From Nocardioides immobilis (GTDB taxonomy: Bacteria; Actinomycetota; Actinomycetes; Propionibacteriales; Nocardioidaceae): a DNA stretch of 64,000 nt. Position numbers and translations under genes: made by a program. This document shows positions 1 through 8,857 of the stretch, in pieces; position 1 is the first letter of the stretch; each line of letters begins with the position of its first letter. The notes under the pieces were generated by a model. It saw only the letters and a program-made list of their open reading frames with translations, was not told the DNA's origin and searched no databases. The stretch lies in the NCBI RefSeq assembly GCF_003515065.1, contig NZ_QXGH01000017.1:124001-188000 (forward strand), given 5' to 3'.

Positions 1-197
1 ACCCCGTCGTACCGCGGCTTGCCGTCGACGTAGTCGAAGTAGTCCTGGTCGGTGTACGGCGGCTGCCCGGGGATCGATGCGAGATGGTCGTTGAACATCG
101 CCGCCCAGGCGCGCATGTGCACCTCGGCGGTCGGCGTCACCACGCCGTCCAGATCGAACAGCGCGGCGTCGTACCGGTCCCAGAACACCTCGGCCAC
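1..197 (-). CDS. HAD-family hydrolase, beta-phosphoglucomutase-like (5' part, runs off the window)
   Basis: Only the first 65 codons are present; the gene continues beyond base 1. The translation from a GTG at 197 reads MAEVFWDRYDAALFDLDG and then VVTPTAEVH. FDLDG is HAD motif I, with the nucleophile Asp and the second Asp. The following residues (AWAAMFNDHL, then QDYFDYVDGKPRYDGV) match the cap region of beta-phosphoglucomutase/trehalose-type sugar phosphatases of the HAD superfamily. In actinobacteria such enzymes often sit next to a GH65 phosphorylase, but the neighbour lies outside the window. The subfamily is an inference from the cap; the HAD assignment is secure. Confidence 0.75.
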   Translation of the reverse strand, partial: MAEVFWDRYDAALFDLDGVVTPTAEVHMRAWAAMFNDHLASIPGQPPYTDQDYFDYVDGKPRYDG

Positions 198-308
198 GGC
201 ATCAGCGTAACGACGCCCGCCCGCGGCGGGCATCAGGGAAGCCTCGGGGACGACTCCGGGTCGGCTAGGTACGAATACTCACGCGCAGGGCTGGGGGTGT
301 CTGGTGGA

Positions 309-1625
309 ATGGCGCCCATGGTTCTCCCCCTGGATCTGCTCGCTCCGGTCAAACGCCGGATCGGCCGGTTCCTCCTCGAGCGGACGATGCGCGACGGCAT
401 CGATCTGCGGAAGCTGCGCTTCCTCCCCGACTCCTTCACGCTTCCGATCAAGCGCGACGGTCTCGACCCGCTGCCCGCACTGATGACGGCGCAGACCGAC
501 GAGCCGGTCAAGAAGCTCGCCACCATGTTCGGGCGGGGCATCTGGCTGGTCAGTGGCTACGACGAGGCCCGCGAGGTCCTCGCGGGCGACCCGGCCGTCT
601 GGTCCAACGACCTCGGCCAGTTCGTGTCGCAGGACGGGCGCGGCGAGGAGGAGCAGATCGGCGGCCTCGGCATGATCGACCCGCCTCTCCACACCCAGCT
701 GCGGAAGTACCTCACCCCCGAGTTCACGATGCGCCGGCTGGCCCGGCTCCAGCCTGGCATCGAGGCGATCGTGCGGTCGCGACTGGACGCGATGGAGGCC
801 GCCGGGCCGGAGGTCGACCTGGTCGAGGAGTTCGCGTTCGCCGTCCCTTTCGACGTCATCTGCGACCTGCTGGGCCTGCCGGTCGAGGACCGGGCCCGGT
901 TCCTCGACCTCGGTGTGGCGCGCTTCGACCTCAGCGAGGGCGGCGCCGGCGCGTTCGGCGCGCAGGCGCACACCCGTGACTTCCTCATCAACGCCGTCCG
1001 CGAGCAGCGCCAGGACCCCGGCGACGGCCTGATCGGCGCGCTCCTCCGGGAGTACGGCGACGAGCTCGACGACGTCACGCTCGGCGGCATCGCCGACGGG
1101 GTGTTCCTCGGTGGCTACGAGACCAGCGCCAGCATGCTCGCGCTCGGCACCTACCTGATCGCGACCACGCCCGACGCCGGACGGATGCTGCGCTCGGACC
1201 CCGACTCGGTGAACAAGGTGGTCGAGGAGCTGCTGCGGCACCTGGCCGTCGTCCAGCTCGCCTTCCTGCGGTTCGCGAAGCAGGACGTCGTCGTCGGCGG
1301 CGTCACCATCCGCCAGGGCGACGCCGTGGGCGTGTCGCTGCTGGCCGCCAACCGCGACCCGCGGCTCGGGGCCGACCTCGACACCTTCGACCCCACCCGG
1401 GAGCCGGTCCGCCACCTCTCGTTCGGCTGGGGCATGCACCGCTGCGTCGGCGCCGAACTGGCCCGGATGGAGCTGCGCACCGCGCTCCGGATGCTGGCCG
1501 AGCGCTACCCCGACCTGTCGATGGCGGTCGCCATCGACGACCTCGACTTCCGCAAGCTGTCCGCCGTCTACGGCGTCGAGACGCTGCCGGTGATGCTGTA
1601 CGGCGAGCTCGAGGAGACCGCGTAG
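309..1625 (+). CDS. Cytochrome P450
   Basis: Soluble bacterial class I P450 of about 438 residues, expected to accept electrons from a ferredoxin and hydroxylate a small hydrophobic substrate. Visible hallmarks are the I-helix GGYETS (Glu about 271), the K-helix EELLR (ExxR, about 307-310) and the heme loop FGWGMHRCVG with the thiolate Cys about 379. All are intact and the length is normal. An open frame extends upstream to base 84, but the family similarity begins at MAPMVLPLDLL. ATG 309 and ATG 318 are both possible; the GGTGGA at 303-308 is better spaced for 318. The gene ends one base before the convergent DrrB-like permease. The substrate cannot be read from sequence. Confidence 0.9.
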   Translation: MAPMVLPLDLLAPVKRRIGRFLLERTMRDGIDLRKLRFLPDSFTLPIKRDGLDPLPALMTAQTDEPVKKLATMFGRGIWLVSGYDEAREVLAGDPAVWSNDLGQFVSQDGRGEEEQIGGLGMIDPPLHTQLRKYLTPEFTMRRLARLQPGIEAIVRSRLDAMEAAGPEVDLVEEFAFAVPFDVICDLLGLPVEDRARFLDLGVARFDLSEGGAGAFGAQAHTRDFLINAVREQRQDPGDGLIGALLREYGDELDDVTLGGIADGVFLGGYETSASMLALGTYLIATTPDAGRMLRSDPDSVNKVVEELLRHLAVVQLAFLRFAKQDVVVGGVTIRQGDAVGVSLLAANRDPRLGADLDTFDPTREPVRHLSFGWGMHRCVGAELARMELRTALRMLAERYPDLSMAVAIDDLDFRKLSAVYGVETLPVMLYGELEETA

Positions 1626-1626
1626 G

Positions 1627-2433
1627 TCACTTGCTCGTCGACAGCCGGTACTGACGGGCCGAGAGCGGGGCGAAGACCGCGACGATCGCGATGACCCAGA
1701 GCAGGGTGTAGACCTCCGGGTTCTGCATCGCCCACGAGTCCGGCACGGCGATGCTCGGGTCGATGTTGCCGAACCGCTCGCGGCAGGCGAGAGCCACCGT
1801 CGACACCGGGTTCCACTCGACGAAGGTCTGCAGCACGCCGCTGAACTGCTCCTGCGGCACGAACGCGTTGGACACGAACGTGAGCGGCATGATCACGATG
1901 AACGACGCGTTGTTGACCACCTCGACGCTGGGCACCAGCAGCCCGACGTACGCCATGATCCAGCTGATCGCGTAGGCGAAGACCAGCAGGAGCAGGAACC
2001 CGAGCGCAGCGTCGAGGACCCCCTCGCGGATCCGCCACCCGACGAGCAGTCCGGTCAGGGCCATGATCACCAGCGAGATCACGTTGTAGGCGACGTCGGA
2101 CGTCGTCCGGCCCACCAGCACCGCCGAGCGCGCCATCGGCAGCGACCGGAACCGGTCGATGAGGCCCTTCTGCATGTCGTCGGCCAGCCCGTAGCCGGTG
2201 AAGGTCGCGCCGAACACCACCGTCTGGGCGAAGATGCCCGGGACCAGGAACTCCTTGTAGTCCACGTTGCCGGGGACGTCGATGGCGCCGCCGAACACGT
2301 AGGCGAACAACAGCACGAACATGATCGGGCTGATCAGGACGAAGACCAGGATGTCCGGAACCCGCTTGATCTTGATCAGGTTGCGCTGGGCGACGACCCA
2401 GCCGTCGCCGAGGGCCTGGACCGCGTTGCTCAT
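1627..2433 (-). CDS. ABC-2 type permease, DrrB-like
   Basis: Integral membrane subunit (268 residues) of a two-gene drug-type ABC exporter. After a short cytosolic N-terminus with RNLIKIKRVPDIL, six hydrophobic segments follow. The ABC-2 loop is well conserved: the stretch FTGYGLADDMQKGLIDRFRS and then LPMARSAVLVGRT is characteristic of daunorubicin-resistance DrrB proteins. Its ATG overlaps the stop of the upstream ATPase gene by four bases (ATGA), so the two subunits are translationally coupled. Family members export anthracyclines, lipids or other amphiphiles; the substrate here is unknown. Two P450 genes flank the transporter. Confidence 0.9.
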   Translation of the reverse strand: MSNAVQALGDGWVVAQRNLIKIKRVPDILVFVLISPIMFVLLFAYVFGGAIDVPGNVDYKEFLVPGIFAQTVVFGATFTGYGLADDMQKGLIDRFRSLPMARSAVLVGRTTSDVAYNVISLVIMALTGLLVGWRIREGVLDAALGFLLLLVFAYAISWIMAYVGLLVPSVEVVNNASFIVIMPLTFVSNAFVPQEQFSGVLQTFVEWNPVSTVALACRERFGNIDPSIAVPDSWAMQNPEVYTLLWVIAIVAVFAPLSARQYRLSTSK

Positions 2434-3419
2434 TGGGCCATCTCCTTCTCGCTGTCGTCGCTCTCGCCATCACTGGCTTCGGCCGCGTGGCCGGTGAGGG
2501 CCATGAACACGTCGTCCAGGGTGGGGCGGCGCAGGCCGACGTCGAGGACGGTGACCGTCTCGCGCTCGAAGCCCTGCAGCACCCGCAGCAGGTCACCGGT
2601 CGCGCTCCCGCTCACCGCGGCCGTCAGCTCGCGGCCGTTGTCGCTCACCCGCACCGTGTCGACGGCGACCTCGGCCAGCACGCGCACGGCGGCCTCGCGG
2701 TCCTCGAGATCGGCGAGGACCACCTCGATCCGCTCGCCGCCGGTCCGCGCCTTGAGCTCGTCGGCGGTGCCGTGCGCGATCTCGCGCCCGTGGTCGATGA
2801 CCAGGATGTCGTCGGCGAGGCGGTCGGCCTCCTCGAGGTACTGCGTCGTCAGCAGCAGGGTCGCGCCGCCGGCGACCAGCTCCTTGATGACGTCCCACAT
2901 CTGCTGGCGGCTGCGCACGTCGAGGCCGGTCGTCGGCTCGTCCAGGACCAGCACCGGCGGCTCGGCGACGAGCGCGCCGGCCAGGTCGAGGCGACGGCGC
3001 TGGCCGCCGGAGTAGGTCTTGGCCGGGCGGTCCGCGAACTCGGTCAGGTCGGAGCGCTCCAGGAGCTCGCGGGCCCGCTCCTGGGCACGCGCCTTCCCGA
3101 GGTGGTAGAGCCGGCCGATCATCACGAGGTTCTCGTAGGCGGTGAGGTGCTCGTCGACCGCGGCGTACTGCCCCGACAGGCCGATCTTCGCGCGCACCCC
3201 GGCGGGGTCGGCCAGCACGTCGACGCCGGCCACCTCCGCGGAGCCGGCGTCCGGCTTGATCAGGGTGGTGATGCACTTGACCGCCGTTGTCTTGCCGGCA
3301 CCGTTGGGCCCGAGCAGCGCGAGCACCTTGCCCTCGGGCACTGAGAGGTCGAGACCGGCCAGGGCCTCGACGTCCTTGTAACGCTTCACCAGTCCGCTCG
3401 CGCGGATCATGTCCGTCAT
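2430..3419 (-). CDS. ABC transporter ATP-binding protein, DrrA-like
   Basis: Cytoplasmic ATPase of 329 residues that pairs with the downstream permease. Walker A GPNGAGKTT lies at residues 37-45, the signature SGGQ at 137-140 (context TYSGGQRRRLDLA) and Walker B LVLDEP at 157-162, followed by the D-loop TTGLDVRSRQQMWD. The C-terminal domain of about 100 residues contains the LRRPTLDDVFMALTGH motif typical of DrrA-type ATPases. The gene is divergent from the second P450 gene, with 142 bp between the starts. The C-terminal tail is acidic (DGESDDSEKEM). Confidence 0.92.
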   Translation of the reverse strand: MTDMIRASGLVKRYKDVEALAGLDLSVPEGKVLALLGPNGAGKTTAVKCITTLIKPDAGSAEVAGVDVLADPAGVRAKIGLSGQYAAVDEHLTAYENLVMIGRLYHLGKARAQERARELLERSDLTEFADRPAKTYSGGQRRRLDLAGALVAEPPVLVLDEPTTGLDVRSRQQMWDVIKELVAGGATLLLTTQYLEEADRLADDILVIDHGREIAHGTADELKARTGGERIEVVLADLEDREAAVRVLAEVAVDTVRVSDNGRELTAAVSGSATGDLLRVLQGFERETVTVLDVGLRRPTLDDVFMALTGHAAEASDGESDDSEKEMAQ

Positions 3420-3535
3420 CGATGCTCCCTCGTTCGTAGCCCGCCGACCGTTGCCCCCCGACCCGTCACCACCAACCTAGAGACCGCCACCGACAGTCTG
3501 ATTCATCGCCGGATCTACCCAAAGTCTGGCCGAAA

Positions 3536-3557
3536 ACAGGAACCTGTTCCATCCTGT
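3536..3557. promoter_or_regulatory. Nested inverted repeat upstream of the second P450 gene (candidate operator)
   Basis: ACAGGA (3536-3541) is mirrored by TCCTGT (3552-3557), and inside it GGAAC-CT-GTTCC (3539-3550) forms a second dyad. The site ends 4 bp before the P450 ATG in the drrA/P450 divergent region, where a repressor could cover the translation start. No regulator gene is adjacent, so this is a structural observation with an inferred role. Confidence 0.35.
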
Positions 3558-3561
3558 GCGG

Positions 3562-4812
3562 ATGGGTTCCGAACCGACCACCGCGCGCTACGTCCCCGGC
3601 GGTGGCGCCGCGTGGCGGGACCCGTGGCCGTCGTACGCCGCCCTCCGCGAGCACGAACCGGTCCACCACGTCGTCCCTCCGGCGCATCCCGAGCACGACT
3701 ACTACGTGCTCTCGCGCCATGCCGACGTGCTGGCGGCCGCGGTCGACGCCGCGACGTTCAGCAGTGCCCGCGGCCTCACCGTGACGTACGACGAGCTCGC
3801 CCGGATCGGGCTCGAGGACAACCCGCCCTTCGTGATGACGGACCCGCCGGTGCACACGGCGTTCCGGCGCCTGGTCGCGCGGGGGTTCACGCCGCGCCAG
3901 GTCGCCGAGCTCGAGCCCGCCGTCCGCGCCTTCGTCGTCGAGCGGCTGGAGCGGCTGCGCGCCGACGGGGGCGGGGACATCGTCGCGACGCTCTTCAAGC
4001 CGATGCCGAGCATGGTGGTCGCCCACTACCTCGGCGTGCCCGAGGACGACCGGCCCCGCTTCGACGAGTGGACCAACGCGATCGTCGCGGCCAACGCGGC
4101 CGAGGGCGTGGGCGGGGCGGTCGGAGGTGCGGCGGCCGCGACGGTCGAGCTGATGGGGTACTTCTCGGCGCTGATGGAGCGTCGCCGTACCGAGCAGGCC
4201 GCCGGCGTGATGGGCGAGGACACGGTCTCCCACCTGGTGGCGGCGGCCGGCGACGGCTCTGCCGACCCGGCGGCCCGCACCGACGCGATGGCGATCCTCG
4301 GGTTCGTCTTCACCATGGTCACCGGTGGCAACGACACGACGACCGGTCTGCTCGGCGGCAGCATGGAGCTGCTGGCCCGCCACTCCGACCAGCTCGAGGA
4401 CCTGGCCGAGATGCCCGGGCTCGTGCCCGACGCCGTCGAGGAGCTGCTGCGGCTGACCTCCCCGGTCCAGGGCCTGGCCCGCACCACCACCCGCGACGTC
4501 GAGGTCCACGGCACCGTGATCCCGGCCGGGCGCCGGGTGCTGCTGCTGTACGGCGCGGCCAACCGCGACTGGCGCAGGTACGGCGCCGACGCCGAGCAGC
4601 TCGACATCCGCCGCCGGCCCACCCAGATCCTCACCTTCAGCCAGGGCCACCACCACTGCCTCGGTGCGGCCGCTGCCCGGCTCCAGGCCCGGATCGCGCT
4701 CGAGGAGCTGGTACGCCGGATCCCTCGGTTCACCGTCGACCCCGACCAGATCGTGTGGGCGCCCGGCGCCTACGTGCGGCGGCCGATGAGCGTCCCGTTC
4801 ACGGTCGACTGA
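3562..4812 (+). CDS. Cytochrome P450
   Basis: Second P450 of the window, 416 residues from ATG 3562; an in-frame GTG two codons upstream is possible. It carries the helix-I motif GGNDTTT (residues 255-261), ExxR in EELLRLTSP, and the heme loop FSQGHHHCLG with Cys about 366. The N-terminal part DPWPSYAALREHEPVHHV and the helix-C MTDPPVHTAFRRLVARGF are typical of soluble bacterial P450s, resembling the steroid/terpene-oxidising CYP families of mycobacteria and relatives. It is not a close copy of the first P450. It runs divergently from the DrrAB exporter genes. The substrate is not predictable. Confidence 0.92.
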   Translation: MGSEPTTARYVPGGGAAWRDPWPSYAALREHEPVHHVVPPAHPEHDYYVLSRHADVLAAAVDAATFSSARGLTVTYDELARIGLEDNPPFVMTDPPVHTAFRRLVARGFTPRQVAELEPAVRAFVVERLERLRADGGGDIVATLFKPMPSMVVAHYLGVPEDDRPRFDEWTNAIVAANAAEGVGGAVGGAAAATVELMGYFSALMERRRTEQAAGVMGEDTVSHLVAAAGDGSADPAARTDAMAILGFVFTMVTGGNDTTTGLLGGSMELLARHSDQLEDLAEMPGLVPDAVEELLRLTSPVQGLARTTTRDVEVHGTVIPAGRRVLLLYGAANRDWRRYGADAEQLDIRRRPTQILTFSQGHHHCLGAAAARLQARIALEELVRRIPRFTVDPDQIVWAPGAYVRRPMSVPFTVD

Positions 4813-4887
4813 GGACGCCGCTGGTTGGCCCACCTGGGCGCGACGGCCCGGCGATGAAACCCGCCCCGTCAGACGGTCAGAACCCGC

Positions 4888-5184
4888 ATGAACACTGAGA
4901 AGCACGGAGTCGGGCCACTCGACATCACGTTCACCGAGACCCTCCAGCTCAGTCCCGCCAAGGGCGGCTGGACCTACATCGTCTGGCCCGAGTCGGCCAG
5001 CTACTTCGGCACCCGCGGCCGGGTGAAGGTGCGCGGGACCATCGACGGCGAGCCGTTCGAGACTTCCTTCATGGCGCTCGGCGACGGCAACCACAAGCTC
5101 CCGGTCGCCAACGCGCTGCGGGTCGAGAGCGGCAAGCAGGCCGGCGACGAGGTCGTCATCCACCTGTCCGAGCGGATCGCTTGA
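4888..5184 (+). CDS. DUF1905 domain protein
   Basis: Small protein of 98 residues that consists entirely of a DUF1905 domain, a compact beta-barrel fold of unknown function. The diagnostic block [19 protein letters not shown] is followed by the conserved [17 protein letters not shown] and [11 protein letters not shown]. The ending VIHLSERIA matches the usual C-terminus. Longer relatives fuse this domain to a YdeI-like segment; that fusion is absent here. It ends two bases before the convergent MFS gene. Confidence 0.88.
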   Translation: MNTEKHGVGPLDITFTETLQLSPAKGGWTYIVWPESASYFGTRGRVKVRGTIDGEPFETSFMALGDGNHKLPVANALRVESGKQAGDEVVIHLSERIA

Positions 5185-5186
5185 CC

Positions 5187-6467
5187 TCAGGCCACTGCCG
5201 GCCGGGCGAGCCGGTAACGCCAGAAGACCGGGATCGCGACCGCCGCCGCAGCGGTGAGTACGACGACCAGGACCCCTCCGCCGGCAGCGGCGGCCGCCGT
5301 ACCGACCATTGCCGCGGTGGCGCCGTGGGCGACGTCGGCGATCCGGGGACCGCCGGCCACCACGACGATGAAGATGCCCTGCAGCCGGCCGCGGACCTCG
5401 TCGGCCGCCGACGACTGCAGGATGCTCTGCCGGAACGCCGCCGACGCCATGTCGGCGGCACCGCCGACGATCAGCATGACCACGGCCGCGGTGAGCATCC
5501 ACGGGACCGCGCCGGGGACGTCGTCGGCGACGGCCACCGCCACGCCGAACGCCGCCATCGCCACGCCCCACACGACGATGCACCACACGACGGCCTTGCC
5601 CTGGGCGTCGATCCGCGACACCCACCCGGAGAAGACGCCGCCGATCACGGCGCCGGCCGGGATGCCGGCGAAGAGCAGCGCGAAGGCCAGTCCGCCCTCC
5701 TCGGGACCGGAGAAGCTCGCGTGCGCGATCTCGGGGAAGAGCGCGCGCGGCATCCCGAAGACCATCGCGATGATGTCGACGAGGAACGACATCATCAGAA
5801 CCGGGTGTCCCCGCAGGTAGCCGATGCCTTCGATCACCGAACGCAGGCCGGGCGGCCGGCCGCTGGCACCCTCGACCCGGAGCGGAGGCAGGCGGAGCAC
5901 CGCGCCGAGCGTCGCGAACAGGCAGAACGTGTCGATCAGGTAGAGCCACGAGAAGCCGATGAACGGGATCAGCGCACCGGCGACCAGCGGCCCCGCGATC
6001 GCGCCGGCCTGGAAGACCGTCATGTTCAGCGAGTTGGCGGCTGGCAGCAGGTCGTCGGAGATCAGCTTCGGCAGGATCGCGCTGCGCGTGGGCTGGTTGA
6101 TCGCGAAGAACGCCTGCTGCATAGAGAACAGGCCGAGCAGCAGCCACACGTTGCCGCCGCCCGCCGCCGCCTGCAGCCAGAACAGCGCGCTGGTCCCGAT
6201 CAGGCCGGTCGTGGTGACCACCAGGAGCGTGCGGCGGTCGAAGTGGTCGGCGAGCGCGCCACCCCAGAGGCCGAACACGACCAGCGGCACCAGGCCGAAG
6301 ACCCCGGTGAGCCCGACGTACGCCGACGAGCCGGTCTCGGCGTAGATCTGCGCGGGCACCGCGACCACCGTGAGCTGGGCGCCCACGACGGTGATGATGT
6401 TCGCCGTCCACAGCCGGCGGAAGTGCGGGTTGGACAGCGGCCGCGTGTCGGCCAGCAGCCCCCTCAT
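5187..6467 (-). CDS. MFS transporter
   Basis: Major facilitator superfamily permease of 426 residues with about 12 hydrophobic segments. The loop between helices 2 and 3 is GLWGGALADHFDRRTLLVVT, the MFS motif A. NQPTRSAILPKLISDDLLPA and the later loop AADEVRGRLQGIF are typical of the drug-exporter-like enterobactin/MFS_3 group. The open frame extends upstream, but the start MRGLLADTRPLSNPHFRRLW is chosen because its ATG overlaps the stop of the upstream SDR gene (ATGA, 6464-6467). The transported compound is unknown; coupling to an oxidoreductase suggests they handle the same small molecule. Confidence 0.88.
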   Translation of the reverse strand: MRGLLADTRPLSNPHFRRLWTANIITVVGAQLTVVAVPAQIYAETGSSAYVGLTGVFGLVPLVVFGLWGGALADHFDRRTLLVVTTTGLIGTSALFWLQAAAGGGNVWLLLGLFSMQQAFFAINQPTRSAILPKLISDDLLPAANSLNMTVFQAGAIAGPLVAGALIPFIGFSWLYLIDTFCLFATLGAVLRLPPLRVEGASGRPPGLRSVIEGIGYLRGHPVLMMSFLVDIIAMVFGMPRALFPEIAHASFSGPEEGGLAFALLFAGIPAGAVIGGVFSGWVSRIDAQGKAVVWCIVVWGVAMAAFGVAVAVADDVPGAVPWMLTAAVVMLIVGGAADMASAAFRQSILQSSAADEVRGRLQGIFIVVVAGGPRIADVAHGATAAMVGTAAAAAGGGVLVVVLTAAAAVAIPVFWRYRLARPAVA

Positions 6468-7120
6468 CCGTCGTACGGGACGTGCGGGGTCCAGTCGTCG
6501 TCGGCCCGCGAGACCGCCGTCCACATCGCCGCGGCGATCGGCGGCGGCGCGAAGGGCCCCTCCTTGCCGAGCACGCCGTTGATCTGCACGGCGACGGCGC
6601 GGATGCCGTCGAGCGCGAGGGTCGCGTCGAGGCTGGTGACGAGGTTGCGGACGGCCGCCTTCTGCACGCCGAGCGAGGCCGCTGCCGCCGACGGCTTGTC
6701 GGCCGCCGCGCTGCCGGTCACGAGCACCCGGGCGCCCGCCGACAGGTACGGCCGGGCCGCCTGGACCGCCGGCAGCAGCGCACCGGCGCCGAAGGCGACG
6801 TCCTCGAGCAGCTCCGCGACAGTGAGGTGCAGCGGGTCCTTCTCCCGCCACGCGCTCGGGTTGAAGTGGAGTACGTCGATCCGCCCGTGCCGCTCGCCGA
6901 TCCCCGCCACCACGGCGGTGATGTCGTCCGGGTCCGTGAGGTCGACCCCCACGCCCTCGGCCTGGTGGCCCTCGTCGCGCAACGTCGCGGCCAGTCGCTC
7001 GGCGTCATCCGTCGTGCGCGTGGCGAGCGCTGCGACGTACCCCTCCTCCGCGAAGCGGCGGGCGACCGCGAGCCCGAGACCCGGGCCGGCGCCGAGGACG
7101 ACGTAGACACGCTCGCTCAT
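6464..7120 (-). CDS. Short-chain dehydrogenase/reductase-like protein lacking the catalytic Tyr
   Basis: Rossmann-fold protein of 218 residues starting MSERVYVVLGAGPGLGLAVA. The nucleotide-binding loop is GAGPGLG rather than the classical TGxxxGIG. The strand LVTGSAAADKPS keeps the SDR serine, but where the catalytic YxxxK should be the sequence is LGVQK, so the lysine is kept and the tyrosine is replaced by leucine. The rest of the fold (ATRTTDDAERLAATLRDEG, then VGVDLTDPDDI) is regular. It may bind NAD(P) without conventional SDR chemistry. The gene is translationally coupled to the downstream MFS transporter. Confidence 0.85.
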   Translation of the reverse strand: MSERVYVVLGAGPGLGLAVARRFAEEGYVAALATRTTDDAERLAATLRDEGHQAEGVGVDLTDPDDITAVVAGIGERHGRIDVLHFNPSAWREKDPLHLTVAELLEDVAFGAGALLPAVQAARPYLSAGARVLVTGSAAADKPSAAAASLGVQKAAVRNLVTSLDATLALDGIRAVAVQINGVLGKEGPFAPPPIAAAMWTAVSRADDDWTPHVPYDG

Positions 7121-7146
7121 GGGCGCCAGCCTAGGCTGGCGCGCCG

Positions 7147-8718
7147 TCACTGGATCGGCGGCCAGCAGTACCGGTAGTGGGGCAGGTCCTTGAGCGGCTC
7201 GTCGCCGTACTCGCCGTCGACGAAGGAGCCGACCGCTTCGGCGGTCCGCACCAGCGTGCCGAGGACGCCGCGATCGAGGGCACTCTGCCTGTCGACCGGC
7301 TCGCGGATCGCGACCCGGTGCGAGAGTGACGCCTGCAGCACGTCGCGTTCGTACGCCGCCCATCGCTCGCGGCCCGCGCCGTACTCAGGACTGTCGCGGT
7401 AGGCGACCACCACCCGGGACCCGCCCCGGAACCGCTTGCGGGACTTCCCGTCGGCTGCGGTCTCGGACTCCGCGCTCGTGCTGGTGACGTGCGCCGAGCC
7501 GCCGAGGATGTTGCTCGGCTGGTCGATCGTGACCTGCGCGCCGTAGCAGTCCGAGGGCTGCACGCCGACGATCGCGAGGTAGGACTCCAGCAGCTCGGCT
7601 CCGGTGCTCGGCAGGTAGGGGAACGGCGACGGCACGAGGAACCGCTTGTCCGGGCGGGGCGCGACGACCCGGCGGATGTCGCCCCAGTTGAGGACCGCGA
7701 TGTGGACGTCGGGTGCGGGCAGCACCTGCAGGGGCTTCTGCGTCTCCATCCGGGCGGCGACGCCGGCGCCGCGCCCGGACGGGTGCAGCACGACCAGTCC
7801 GGTGACGCCGATGACGACGTAGGGGTCGCTGCCGCCCTCGGCGGAGCCGGACGATGCTTCCACTTCTGGCACCCGCGCGATGCCGAGGCACTGCTCCGGC
7901 CCGAGGTCCGCCGCGCGGAGGTAGTCCAGGCCCAGGTCCTCGTCCAGGATCGACGGCTCACCCGGCCGCCTCGCGGCCCAGCGCTCACGGGCGTGGAAGA
8001 CGGCGCCGTACGCCGGCGGCGCGGCCGGCATCCCCGGCGCCGCCGCGTGCACGACCTCCCACTCGACCACCCCAGCCCGGTTGATGCCCCACTTGCCGAC
8101 GACGTGGTCGGGCACCCGGTAGAGCCCGTAGACGAGGTCGGGGCGCGCGGCGAGGCCGGCGGTGCCGAGCCAGGTCGCCAGGTCCTGCACGTGGTTCTTG
8201 CGGTCGAGCGCGAGCCGGGTCATCACGACCGGCGACCGGTCAGGGGCGAGGTACGGCGTCCGCGCCTCGTCCCGCTGCGCGCGCTCGTGCGCGTGCTGCC
8301 CGTCGCGGTCAGCGCTCACCCCCGGCGTGGGAGGCGGGGGCGGCGGGGCCTTGCGGCCGAGCGGGTTGCGCAGGGTGTCCATGAACTCGGCCTTGGACGC
8401 CTCCCACTGGCTGCGGAAGCTGATGTCGGTCAGCCGCTCCCGGTCGGGCATCGGCCCGTAGAGGTAGTCACCCGCCGGGCCCCACAGAACGCGACGGGCG
8501 CGCTCGGCCTCGATCATCTGGTCGGCGTTGGCCGCCATGCTCTCGCGCGCCTGCTGCATCTGGGCCTCGTACTGAGCCCGCTGCTCCGGCTTCCAGCCCG
8601 CCATCTGCTCCTCGGTGAGCTGGCCGCCGTTGGCCATCGACTGCTTGCTCAGCTCGATGCCCCGCTTGATGCTGGCCGGGCTCATCGCCTGTGCGGCCAG
8701 CTTGAACTTCTCGAACAC
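7147..8718 (-). CDS. Large uncharacterised protein
   Basis: A 523-residue soluble protein that I cannot assign to a family. Residues 1-85 are helical and charged (MFEKFKLAAQAMSPASIKRG, then QLTEEQMAGWKPEQRAQYEA). A proline run follows at about 125-135. A C-terminal part of about 370 residues is alpha/beta in character, with WGDIRRVVAPRPDKRFLVPS and a hydrophilic insert AESETAADGKSRKRFRGG. There is no signal peptide and no clear membrane segment. The start is a GTG at 8718, just upstream of which lies the promoter region of the YciI operon on the other strand. Coding is supported by the codon pattern and by tight packing with the SDR gene (26 bp). Confidence 0.7.
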   Translation of the reverse strand: MFEKFKLAAQAMSPASIKRGIELSKQSMANGGQLTEEQMAGWKPEQRAQYEAQMQQARESMAANADQMIEAERARRVLWGPAGDYLYGPMPDRERLTDISFRSQWEASKAEFMDTLRNPLGRKAPPPPPPTPGVSADRDGQHAHERAQRDEARTPYLAPDRSPVVMTRLALDRKNHVQDLATWLGTAGLAARPDLVYGLYRVPDHVVGKWGINRAGVVEWEVVHAAAPGMPAAPPAYGAVFHARERWAARRPGEPSILDEDLGLDYLRAADLGPEQCLGIARVPEVEASSGSAEGGSDPYVVIGVTGLVVLHPSGRGAGVAARMETQKPLQVLPAPDVHIAVLNWGDIRRVVAPRPDKRFLVPSPFPYLPSTGAELLESYLAIVGVQPSDCYGAQVTIDQPSNILGGSAHVTSTSAESETAADGKSRKRFRGGSRVVVAYRDSPEYGAGRERWAAYERDVLQASLSHRVAIREPVDRQSALDRGVLGTLVRTAEAVGSFVDGEYGDEPLKDLPHYRYCWPPIQ

Positions 8719-8780
8719 TCATCGAGTCTCGACGTGTCAGCACCTCCGCGAGGGGTTTCGACAGAAATGTTGTGGCAGGT

Positions 8781-8808
8781 TGTCGTATCGAGGGGGGAGC
8801 GTTCGTAG
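8781..8808 (+). promoter_or_regulatory. Candidate ECF-type promoter of the YciI/sigma operon
   Basis: TGTCGT (8781-8786) and CGTAG (8804-8808) are separated by 17 bp and lie about 50 bp upstream of the first YciI gene. Published ECF42 target promoters have a TGTCGA-like -35 box in front of DGPF genes, so autoregulation by the sigma factor encoded downstream is plausible. The match is imperfect, and the spacing argument is mine. Confidence 0.35.
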
Positions 8809-8857
8809 TGAGGGTGAGAGGCGGTCGTCAGGGCCGCCCGACATGAGGAGAACATCC

